A stretch of DNA of 51,693 bases. Origin: Streptococcus sp. LQJ-218. Lineage in GTDB: Bacteria > Bacillota > Bacilli > Lactobacillales > Streptococcaceae. The notes under the pieces were generated by a model. That model was not told where the DNA came from, did not search any database, and saw only the letters and a program-made list of their open reading frames with translations. The number at the start of each line of letters is the position of its first letter. Within the stretch, counting starts at the first letter, position 1. Shown here piece after piece: positions 25,990 through 33,380 of the stretch. The stretch spans positions 1 through 51,693 of the forward strand of contig NZ_QQRU01000011.1 in the NCBI RefSeq assembly GCF_003428885.1, in the 5' to 3' direction. Made by a program: the position numbers and the translations under genes.

Positions 25990-27651
25990 ATGATTTATTT
26001 AGATAAAAGTAGCTCTGTCTTGCTCAACTATCTTTTGCAGTTGATAGAGCCTGAAACAATTATGGCGATTTCTCGTGCCACAGGGCAATCGCGCCGCAAA
26101 ATTTATTATCATTTAGAAAAAATAAACGACGCTTTGCCTCAAGGAGTTAACAAGATTGTCAGCCAGCCGCGAGTCGGACTGGTTTTGACAGCGGAACAAC
26201 GAGAAGCTTGTGAAGCCTTGCTTGAAAGCGTGGATGCTCACAGCTATGTCATGAGTATGGAAGAGCGCATGCAGCTGATGCTTCTCTTTATCTGCGTCTT
26301 GAAAGAGCGCGTGACGATTGAAAAGCTCATGGATTTGACCGAGGTGTCGCGTAATACAGTGCTCAAAGACCTTAACACCATTCGTAGCCAGCTGACGGTC
26401 GAGCAGTATCAGATTAGTCTCATTACAACCAAGTCGCAGGGCTATGTTCTCAAATGCCACCCGCTCAATAAAGTCCAGTACGTTCACGCTCTATTGACCA
26501 CGATTTTTTCTGAGGGCAATAGCGGTTTTATGCGGATTTTGGGAAGTAAAATCAAGCAGTTTGTGGAGGAAGATGTGCTGCTATCCGAGGAATTACAAAT
26601 TTTTCTCAACCAGCAGGTGCATTTTATCGAGCAGGACTTGGGCAAGAAAATCAATCGCTATGAAATCGAGTTTATGCTCAAGGTTCTGCCTTATCTGCTG
26701 CTGTCCTACCGTAATATGACCTTGAGCGAGCAGGAGAGAGACGATTTGTACCGCGAGTTTTCTCTTATTCGTAAGCGCGTGGAATACAGCACGGCTAAGA
26801 AACTTCAAACTTTGCTGGACGAAAAATTGGGCTTGCGTTTGGATGAGATTGAGCTGTCTTGGATTGCGGTTTTGTTGCTTTCTCATCGAAAAGACCAGGA
26901 TTTACATGCAACTAGTGAAGATTTCGCGGATTTGCAACTGGCCATTGACAATTTTATCTGGGATTTTGAAGCGCATTCTCCCTATGAGCTGGAAAATCGT
27001 GACGACCTGATTCGCAATCTCATGACCCACTGTAAGGCGCTTTTGTTCCGCAAAACTTACGGTATTTTGTCCAAAAATCCTCTGACACGGCACATCCTGC
27101 AAAAGTATCCTGAGCTTTATCACTATACCGAGCAGAGCGTGGGGATTTTGGAGGAGGCCTGGCTCATTTCGCTGACGCGAGGCGAGATTGCCTACTTGGC
27201 TATGCACCTAGGTGGTGCTTTGAAGCCACAGGCGACGGGGCCCAAGGAGGTCAAGCAGATTTATATTGTTTGCGATGAGGGGGTGGCAGTCCAGCGCTTC
27301 TTGCTCAAGCAGTGCCAGTATTATTTTCCGCATGACTATATCCGCGCGGTCTTTACCAGTGAGCAATTTAAGAGCGTGGAAGACCTGCTGGAAGTGGATT
27401 TGCTGATTGTGACCAGCGACGGGCTTAGCAGTAGATTTCCGCTGGTGCAGGTCAATCCTATTTTTGACTATGAAGACGTGGTCAAGCTCAACAGCTTTAT
27501 CAAGTATCGCCTGACAGCCAGTCAGCACAGCGATTTCAGAAGTGAGCTAGAGCGGCTCTTGGGGCATTATCTTGCTAATAGCGAAGAAGCCAAGGAACTC
27601 CAGTACCAAATCGAAAACCTGGTCGAAAAGCAGATTTTGACTGGAAATTAG
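25990..27651 (+). CDS. BglG-family PRD regulator with EIIB-like domain (UlaR-like)
   Basis: A 553-residue regulator: two N-terminal helix-turn-helix regions (SRATGQSRRKIYYHLEKIN at about 28, TEVSRNTVLKDLNTIRSQL at about 118), two PRD domains at about 170-390 with conserved His residues (LLLSHRKDQD, LAMHLGG), and a C-terminal EIIB-like domain with Cys in IYIVCDEGVAVQRF. No EIIA domain follows, so it is shorter than full MtlR-type proteins. Phosphorylation of PRDs by HPr or EIIB normally controls such activators. It sits where pneumococci have ulaR. Whether it is the original UlaR is uncertain. Confidence 0.85.
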   Translation: MIYLDKSSSVLLNYLLQLIEPETIMAISRATGQSRRKIYYHLEKINDALPQGVNKIVSQPRVGLVLTAEQREACEALLESVDAHSYVMSMEERMQLMLLFICVLKERVTIEKLMDLTEVSRNTVLKDLNTIRSQLTVEQYQISLITTKSQGYVLKCHPLNKVQYVHALLTTIFSEGNSGFMRILGSKIKQFVEEDVLLSEELQIFLNQQVHFIEQDLGKKINRYEIEFMLKVLPYLLLSYRNMTLSEQERDDLYREFSLIRKRVEYSTAKKLQTLLDEKLGLRLDEIELSWIAVLLLSHRKDQDLHATSEDFADLQLAIDNFIWDFEAHSPYELENRDDLIRNLMTHCKALLFRKTYGILSKNPLTRHILQKYPELYHYTEQSVGILEEAWLISLTRGEIAYLAMHLGGALKPQATGPKEVKQIYIVCDEGVAVQRFLLKQCQYYFPHDYIRAVFTSEQFKSVEDLLEVDLLIVTSDGLSSRFPLVQVNPIFDYEDVVKLNSFIKYRLTASQHSDFRSELERLLGHYLANSEEAKELQYQIENLVEKQILTGN

Positions 27652-27854
27652 CCTGATTTTACCAGTCCACGAACAAAAATGTACATTTTGAGGGCTCTTG
27701 TTTTAATTTTCTGAAAAATTTGTTATTTTATTTTGCATATGAAAAGAAAAATCAACCAATATATCTATCCAATTATTCTAGTAAAGATGTTAACAACCGT
27801 GTGGGTTGAAGTTTTTTAAACGGTAGGAAAGTAAAAGTCTACAGCGATTTGGGA

Positions 27855-28430
27855 ATGACGATTTATTTGTCTGCTTTGCTAATTACGATTGTCTGTTCAA
27901 TTTTTGCTATTTGGCACTGGGGTGATAAATCTATCTTTAAATTTTCTAAAATAAAACTGTCTTATACTCTAGTAACAGTGGGACTTTATTATTTACTTCA
28001 GTATTTTAACGAGCAGTATTGGAAATGGTTTCCTAATTACGTTACGACAAATCAACAAGGCTTAGATGATATTAGATATGCGCAACCTAGCACATTTGTA
28101 TTGGGCAGTCACTTGTTCGTGATGTCTATTTTGAGCCCTGTTCGTGAGGAGTTGGTTTTTCGTGGAGCTATTATGACCAGTTATTTCAGGAATTCCCAAT
28201 ATTTCTTGGATGTTCTTGTTTCGGCAGCAACCTTTAGTATTTTTTACATTATAGGCTTTCCTTGGTCTTGGATTGATTTTTTCTTTTATGCAATGGCTGG
28301 TGCTGTGATAGGTTTTATTTTTCGTTACACCAAGTCGATTTACTACCCTTTGGCTTTCTATATTTTTTGGAATACAGCTAATCATTGGAGTGAGATTTGG
28401 AGTTTCATCTATTTGAATATTCTCAATTAA
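27855..28430 (+). CDS. CPBP-family membrane protein (Abi/CAAX protease-like), probably inactive
   Basis: A 191-residue membrane protein with five or six hydrophobic segments. The CPBP motif 1 is intact: PVREELVFRG with Glu98-Glu99 and Arg. Motif 2, normally FxxxH, reads FSIFY with Tyr131, and motif 3, normally HxxxN, reads YIFWN with Tyr169. Loss of both metal-binding His residues suggests no protease activity. The start is uncertain: ATG 27855 lacks a clear ribosome site and the frame opens at 27849. Bacterial members act in bacteriocin immunity or protein maturation. Confidence 0.75.
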   Translation: MTIYLSALLITIVCSIFAIWHWGDKSIFKFSKIKLSYTLVTVGLYYLLQYFNEQYWKWFPNYVTTNQQGLDDIRYAQPSTFVLGSHLFVMSILSPVREELVFRGAIMTSYFRNSQYFLDVLVSAATFSIFYIIGFPWSWIDFFFYAMAGAVIGFIFRYTKSIYYPLAFYIFWNTANHWSEIWSFIYLNILN

Positions 28431-28433
28431 ACT

Positions 28434-28467
28434 ACACCCGCAAGTCCAAACTCGCGGGTGTTTTTAT
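28434..28467 (+). terminator. Terminator after the CPBP gene
   Basis: ACACCCGC (28434-28441) and GCGGGTGT (28454-28461) form a perfect 8-bp stem followed by TTTTAT. Confidence 0.85.
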
Positions 28468-28584
28468 CAAAAAATAAAGTCCAATCTTGAACACTGGCTT
28501 GTGTTTTATTTGGTCTTTTTTTCTTTGCCGCCAAGGGCTATACTAAGAGAGTAGATTAAAATTCGTTTGGAGGAGGAGCCACTC

Positions 28585-29677
28585 ATGCCTAACGTAAAAG
28601 ATATTACTAGAGAATCTTGGATTCTCTTAACTTTCCCAGAGTGGGGAACTTAGCTCAATGAGGAAATCGAAGAAGAAGTGGTGCCAGCAGACAACTTTGC
28701 CATGTGGTGGCTAGGAAACTGTGGTACTTGGATTAAAATACCAGATGGTGCTAACGTTGTCATGGACCTTTGGTCAAACCGTGGAAAATCAACTAAAAAA
28801 GGGAAAGATATGGTTCGCGGACACCAAATGGCCAATATGGCAGGTGTTCGTAAATTGCAACCAAACTTGCGTGTTCAGCCAATGGTTATCGATCCATTTG
28901 CTATCAACGAGCTAGACTACTATTTGGTTTCATATTTCCACAGTGATCATATCGATCCTTATACAGCTGCAGCAATTCTTAACAATCCCTAAGTTAGAGC
29001 ATGTTAAGTTTATCGGCTCTTACCATTGTGGACGAATCTGGGAAGGATGGGGTGTTCCAAAAGAGCGTATCATCGTTGTCAAACCAGGCGACACTATCGA
29101 ACTAAAAGACATGAAGATTCACTCAGTAGAATCATTTGACCGTACTTGCTTGGTAACTATACCAGTGAACGGTGCTGATGAGACAGGCAGTGAACTTGCT
29201 GGCTTAGCTGTTACAGATGAAGAGATGGCTCAAAAAGCTGTTAATTATGTCTTTGAAACACCTGGTGGAACTATTTATCATGGTGAAGATTCTCACTTCT
29301 CAAACTACTTTGCGAAGCATGATAAAGACTTCAAAATTGATGTTGCTTTGAATAACTATGGTGAAAATCCAGTCAGTATCCAAGATAAAATGACATCTAT
29401 AAACCTTCTTCGTATGGCAGAAAATCTACGTGCCAAAGTTATTATTCCAGTTCACTATGATATCTGGTTTAACTTCATGGCTTCTACTAATGAAATCCTA
29501 GAACTTTGGAAAATGAGAAAAGATCGTTTGCAATACGATTTCCATCCATTTATCTGGGAAGTTGGTGGGAAGTACACTTATCCTCAATATCAACACTCAG
29601 TAGAATACCATCATCCACGTGGTTTCGACGATTGTTTTGAATAAGACTCTAATATTCAATTTAAAGCTTTGCTCTAA
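28585..29677 (+). pseudogene. ulaG: L-ascorbate-6-phosphate lactonase, degraded
   Basis: The reading frame matches UlaG, the metallo-beta-lactamase-fold lactonase that opens ascorbate 6-phosphate. It starts MPNVKDITRESWIL behind GGAGGAGG but has four lesions: TAG at 28651 where Trp is expected, one extra C at 28987-28989 shifting the frame, SYFHSDH in place of SHFHSDH so the first metal His is Tyr, and TAA at 29642 in place of a Gln codon, cutting the last eleven residues (original stop 29675-29677). Open pieces remain at 28678-28992 and 28943-29644. The partner genes ulaA-D are absent. Confidence 0.93.
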
Positions 29678-29698
29678 TATAAAAATATTCTTTGGAGG

Positions 29699-29731
29699 TT
29701 ATCCGTATGTTGCATGATACGGATAATTTTC
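29699..29731 (+). terminator. Terminator after ulaG pseudogene
   Basis: TTATCCGTAT (29699-29708) and ATACGGATAA (29717-29726) form a perfect 10-bp stem with an 8-base loop, followed by TTTTC. Confidence 0.8.
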
Positions 29732-29790
29732 ATATAATAGTATAATAGAATGTGTGATTCAATCATCACCTCAAATAGAAAGGAAATTCT

Positions 29791-31767
29791 ATGTCAAATC
29801 TATCTGTTAATGCAATTCGTTTCCTAGGTATTGACGCCATTAATAAAGCTAACTCAGGTCACCCAGGTGTGGTTATGGGAGCGGCTCCAATGGCTTATAG
29901 CCTCTTTACAAAACAACTTCGTATCAATCCAGCTCAACCAAACTGGATTAACCGCGACCGCTTTATTCTTTCAGCTGGTCATGGTTCAATGCTTCTTTAT
30001 GCCCTTCTTCACCTTTCTGGCTTTGAAGATGTGAGTATGGATGAGATCAAGAGCTTCCGCCAATGGGGTTCAAAAACACCAGGTCATCCAGAATTTGGCC
30101 ATACAGCGGGGATTGATGCTACGACAGGTCCTCTAGGACAAGGAATCTCAACTGCCACTGGTTTTGCCCAAGCAGAACGTTTCTTGGCAGCCAAATATAA
30201 CCGCGAAGGCTACAATATCTTTGACCACTATACTTATGTTATCTGTGGAGACGGAGATTTGATGGAAGGTGTCTCAAGCGAGGCGGCTTCATACGCAGGC
30301 TTGCAAAAGCTAGACAAGTTGGTTGTTCTTTATGATTCAAATGACATCAACTTGGATGGTGAGACAAAGGATTCCTTTACAGAAAGTGTCCGTGACCGTT
30401 ACAATGCCTATGGTTGGCATACTGCCTTAGTAGAAGATGGAACAGACTTGGAAGCAATCCATGCTGCTATTGAAGAAGCTAAGGCTTCAGGAAAACCATC
30501 TTTGATTGAAGTGAAAACTGTTATTGGTTATGGTTCTCCAAACAAACAAGGAACTAATGCTGTACACGGTGCTCCTCTTGGAGCGGATGAAACTGCAGCA
30601 ACTCGTCAAGCCCTTGGTTGGGACTATGAACCGTTTGAAATCCCAGAACAAGTTTATGCTGATTTTAAAGAACATGTTGCAGACCGTGGCGCATCAGCCT
30701 ATGAAGCATGGACAAAACTAGTAGCTGATTATAAAGAAGCTCACCCAGAATTGGCTGCAGAAGTAGAAGCCATCATCGATGGACGTGATCCAGCTGAAGT
30801 GACTCCAGCAGACTTCCCAGTATTAGAAAATGGCTTCTCTCAAGCAACTCGTAATTCAAGTCAAGATGCCTTGAATATTGTGGCGGCTAAGTTACCAACC
30901 TTCCTAGGTGGTTCAGCTGACCTAGCCCACTCAAACATGACTTATATCAAGACTGATGGACTTCAAGACGATGCCAATCGCTTGAACCGTAACATTCAGT
31001 TTGGCGTTCGTGAATTTGCCATGGGAACGATCTTGAACGGGATGGCCCTTCATGGTGGACTTCGTGTATACGGTGGAACTTTCTTTGTCTTCTCTGACTA
31101 TGTGAAGGCAGCTGTTCGCTTGTCAGCCTTACAAGGACTTCCTGTGACTTATGTCTTTACCCACGATTCAATCGCGGTTGGGGAAGACGGTCCAACGCAC
31201 GAACCAGTTGAGCATTTAGCAGGTCTTCGTGCCATGCCAAATCTAAATGTTTTCCGCCCAGCAGATGCGCGTGAAACGCAAGCAGCTTGGTACCTTGCAG
31301 TGACAAGTGAGAAAACACCAACTGCCCTTGTCTTGACACGTCAAAACTTGACTGTTGAAGAGGGGACAGATTTTGAGAAGGTTGCAAAAGGTGCCTATGT
31401 TGTCTATGAAAATGCAGCAGACTTTGATACCATCTTGATTGCGACAGGTTCAGAGGTCAATCTAGCTGTCTCAGCTGCTAAAGAATTGGCTAGTCAAGGT
31501 GCAAAAGTCCGCGTAGTCAGCATGCCTTCTACAGATGTCTTTGATAAACAAGATGCAGCTTACAAGGAAGAAATTCTTCCAAATGCAGTTCGTCGTCGTG
31601 TTGCAGTCGAAATGGGTGCGACTCAAAACTGGTACAAATATGTTGGACTAGATGGTGCCGTTCTTGGTATTGATACCTTTGGGGCCTCTGCTCCAGCACC
31701 AAAAGTACTGGCAGAATATTGCTTTACTGTAGAAAATCTTGTAAAAGTAGTTCAAAACTTGAAATAA
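29791..31767 (+). CDS. tkt: Transketolase
   Basis: A 658-residue thiamine-diphosphate enzyme of the pentose phosphate pathway that moves two-carbon units between D-xylulose 5-phosphate and aldose phosphates. It has [17 protein letters not shown], the GDG motif [18 protein letters not shown] followed by the metal-binding [34 protein letters not shown] and the C-terminal domain [11 protein letters not shown]. Full length, with GGAAATTC-type spacing after AAAGGA before the ATG. It consumes D-xylulose 5-phosphate, the expected product of the upstream sugar island. Confidence 0.97.
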   Translation: MSNLSVNAIRFLGIDAINKANSGHPGVVMGAAPMAYSLFTKQLRINPAQPNWINRDRFILSAGHGSMLLYALLHLSGFEDVSMDEIKSFRQWGSKTPGHPEFGHTAGIDATTGPLGQGISTATGFAQAERFLAAKYNREGYNIFDHYTYVICGDGDLMEGVSSEAASYAGLQKLDKLVVLYDSNDINLDGETKDSFTESVRDRYNAYGWHTALVEDGTDLEAIHAAIEEAKASGKPSLIEVKTVIGYGSPNKQGTNAVHGAPLGADETAATRQALGWDYEPFEIPEQVYADFKEHVADRGASAYEAWTKLVADYKEAHPELAAEVEAIIDGRDPAEVTPADFPVLENGFSQATRNSSQDALNIVAAKLPTFLGGSADLAHSNMTYIKTDGLQDDANRLNRNIQFGVREFAMGTILNGMALHGGLRVYGGTFFVFSDYVKAAVRLSALQGLPVTYVFTHDSIAVGEDGPTHEPVEHLAGLRAMPNLNVFRPADARETQAAWYLAVTSEKTPTALVLTRQNLTVEEGTDFEKVAKGAYVVYENAADFDTILIATGSEVNLAVSAAKELASQGAKVRVVSMPSTDVFDKQDAAYKEEILPNAVRRRVAVEMGATQNWYKYVGLDGAVLGIDTFGASAPAPKVLAEYCFTVENLVKVVQNLK

Positions 31768-31773
31768 TCGCAG

Positions 31774-31800
31774 AAATCAGAGTGAAAGCTCTGATTTTTC
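31774..31800 (+). terminator. Terminator after tkt
   Basis: AAATCAGAG pairs with CTCTGATTT, followed by TTTC. Confidence 0.85.
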
Positions 31801-31885
31801 TTACTAGAAAAACAAGGCACAACCTTGTAAAAGTAGCTGAAATTTGATATAGTAGTCCTATGTAAAATACAAAGGAGAAAATACT

Positions 31886-32194
31886 ATGGAAAATATTAGT
31901 CCAAATTTAACATTTGTGATCATGCTTGTAGGTATGTTTGCCTTGATGTTCTTTATGCAACGCTCTCAAAAGAAACAAGCACAAAAACGTATGGAAAGCT
32001 TGAACAAGCTTCAAAAAGGCTATGAAGTGATTACAATCGGTGGTCTTTACGGAACAGTCGATGAAGTGGATACTGAGAAGAGAACGATTGTTCTTGATGT
32101 AGATGGAGTTTACTTGACTTTTGAACTAGCTGCTATCAAGACCGTGTTACCGCTTAAAGAAACAGCTTCATTAGAAGGTGCAATTGAAAAATAA
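31886..32194 (+). CDS. yajC: Preprotein translocase subunit YajC
   Basis: A 102-residue protein with one N-terminal membrane helix (LTFVIMLVGMFALMFFMQRSQKK) and a small cytoplasmic domain with the YajC signature KLQKGYEVITIGGLYGTVDEVD. YajC is an accessory of the SecDF/YidC translocon; streptococci often lack SecDF. AAAGGAG precedes the ATG and a terminator follows. Confidence 0.93.
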   Translation: MENISPNLTFVIMLVGMFALMFFMQRSQKKQAQKRMESLNKLQKGYEVITIGGLYGTVDEVDTEKRTIVLDVDGVYLTFELAAIKTVLPLKETASLEGAIEK

Positions 32195-32219
32195 AACGGG
32201 ATTACTAACTCCCGTTTTT
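32193..32219 (+). terminator. Terminator after yajC
   Basis: AAAACGGGA and TCCCGTTTT form a perfect 9-bp stem, followed by TC. Confidence 0.85.
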
Positions 32220-32240
32220 CTATAAAAGAAAGGAAATGGG

Positions 32241-32684
32241 ATGAAAAAACTAGTCTTTGTCTGTCTGGGAAATATTTGCCGTAGCCCTATGGCCGAGTTT
32301 GTTATGAAATCAATGACAGATAATTATGAAATCCAAAGTCGAGCGACGTCCTCTTGGGAACATGGCAATCCGATTCATAAGGGAACTCAAGGGATTTTTC
32401 AAGAGTATGAGATTCCTTATGAAAAAGGCAAAACATCGCTTCAGATTAGTAAGGAAGATTTTGAATCCTTTGATTATATTATCGGAATGGATGCTTCAAA
32501 TGTTTCTGACTTACGTCAGATGTGTCCAGTAGACTGTCAAGATAAGATTTACTCATTTGCATCTGAAAGTGTTCCAGACCCTTGGTATACAGGAGATTTT
32601 GAGGAAACCTATCAGCGTGTTCAAGAGGGTTGTCAAGCTTGGTTAGAACGTTTAAAAAAGGAGAGTAAAGATGGAAAATCTTAA
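32241..32684 (+). CDS. Low-molecular-weight protein-tyrosine phosphatase
   Basis: A 147-residue cytosolic phosphatase. The P-loop VFVCLGNICRSPMAE (C-x5-R-S) is near residue 8, and the acid Asp is in the late loop VPDPWYTGDFEETY. Members dephosphorylate protein tyrosines and in some streptococci modulate stress and virulence. It overlaps the following MORN-protein gene by 14 bp, so the two are cotranscribed. Confidence 0.93.
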   Translation: MKKLVFVCLGNICRSPMAEFVMKSMTDNYEIQSRATSSWEHGNPIHKGTQGIFQEYEIPYEKGKTSLQISKEDFESFDYIIGMDASNVSDLRQMCPVDCQDKIYSFASESVPDPWYTGDFEETYQRVQEGCQAWLERLKKESKDGKS

Positions 32685-33081
32685 GAATTTTTACAAAAAG
32701 TATCTTGTCTATCTGACTCGTCCACTTTTAGAGACTCTAGCAGTAGTCGTCATTGTTTTTTGTGCTGTACTCGTCTTTTTTCTAAATATGCCCGGAAAAG
32801 GTGTTCTAAAGCTTGATAATGGAACGATTGTTTACGATGGCAGTCTTGTACGTGGTAAAATGAATGGGCAAGGTACCATTACCTTCCAAAATGGAGACCA
32901 ATATACAGGTGGTTTCAACAATGGAGCATTCAATGGAAAAGGTACCTTTCAATCTAAAGAAGGCTGGACATACGAGGGTGATTTTGTAAATGGTCAGGCT
33001 GATGGAAAAGGGAAACTAACAACTGAACAAGAAGTCGTTTATGAAGGGACTTTTAAACAAGGCGTTTTTCAACAAAAATAA
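32671..33081 (+). CDS. Membrane-anchored MORN-repeat protein
   Basis: A 136-residue protein with one membrane helix at about 18-42 (LLETLAVVVIVFCAVLVFFL) and an extracytoplasmic or cytoplasmic tail of MORN repeats: YDGSLVRGKMNGQGTITFQN, YTGGFNNGAFNGKGTF, YEGDFVNGQADGKGKL and YEGTFKQGVF. No enzyme motif is seen; MORN repeats usually bind lipids or partners. It is coupled to the phosphatase gene. The orientation of the tail is not settled. Confidence 0.85.
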   Translation: MENLKNFYKKYLVYLTRPLLETLAVVVIVFCAVLVFFLNMPGKGVLKLDNGTIVYDGSLVRGKMNGQGTITFQNGDQYTGGFNNGAFNGKGTFQSKEGWTYEGDFVNGQADGKGKLTTEQEVVYEGTFKQGVFQQK

Positions 33082-33082
33082 A

Positions 33083-33106
33083 GCCTCCTTATCAAAGGAG
33101 GTATTG
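33083..33106 (+). terminator. Weak terminator after the MORN gene
   Basis: GCCTCCTT pairs with AAGGAGGT around ATCA; only TATTGTT follows. Confidence 0.5.
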
Positions 33107-33118
33107 TTAGAAATAAAA

Positions 33119-33132
33119 AGTAAGCGCTTACC
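33119..33132 (+). promoter_or_regulatory. Candidate cre site upstream of adhE
   Basis: AGTAAGCGCTTACC is nearly fully palindromic around CG and agrees with the CcpA consensus at 12 of 14 positions. Confidence 0.6.
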
Positions 33133-33170
33133 AGAAAATCTATCGATTTCCAAGCCTCTCTTCCAATCAA

Positions 33171-33209
33171 GTTTGTGAAATAAAAAAATTTGAAATAAAT
33201 TTCACAAAC
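33171..33209 (+). promoter_or_regulatory. Rex-type inverted repeat upstream of adhE
   Basis: GTTTGTGAAAT (33171-33181) and ATTTCACAAAC (33199-33209) are perfect 11-bp inverted copies with a 17-base spacer. TTGTGAA/TTCACAA are Rex half-sites. Confidence 0.65.
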
Positions 33210-33247
33210 TCTAAAAGAAAAGCTTGTGGAGAAAAGAAAATGAGAAA

Positions 33248-33293
33248 CATTTCACAAGAAACTAAAAATTCTTTGTGAAATGTTTGTGAAACT
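33248..33293 (+). promoter_or_regulatory. Second cluster of Rex half-sites upstream of adhE
   Basis: CATTTCACAAG (33248-33258), CTTTGTGAAAT (33271-33281) and GTTTGTGAAAC (33283-33293) are three half-sites. The first two form an inverted pair. Rex releases DNA when NADH is high, so adhE would rise under reducing conditions. Confidence 0.65.
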
Positions 33294-33380
33294 GTTTACA
33301 AAGTTGAAATAATGCGTTATAATAATCTTGTGAAAAAATTAACAAAGGACTTGCAATCCTTGAAAGCTATGGAGGAAAAT

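Noticed and set aside
27739..27819. A 26-codon frame (MKRKINQYIYPIILVKM...) before the CPBP gene
   Set aside because: It has no ribosome site, no recognisable family and no clear link in frame to the CPBP protein.
30487..31387. Several minus-strand frames opposite tkt
   Set aside because: Same explanation: antisense of a highly biased gene, with no start signals.
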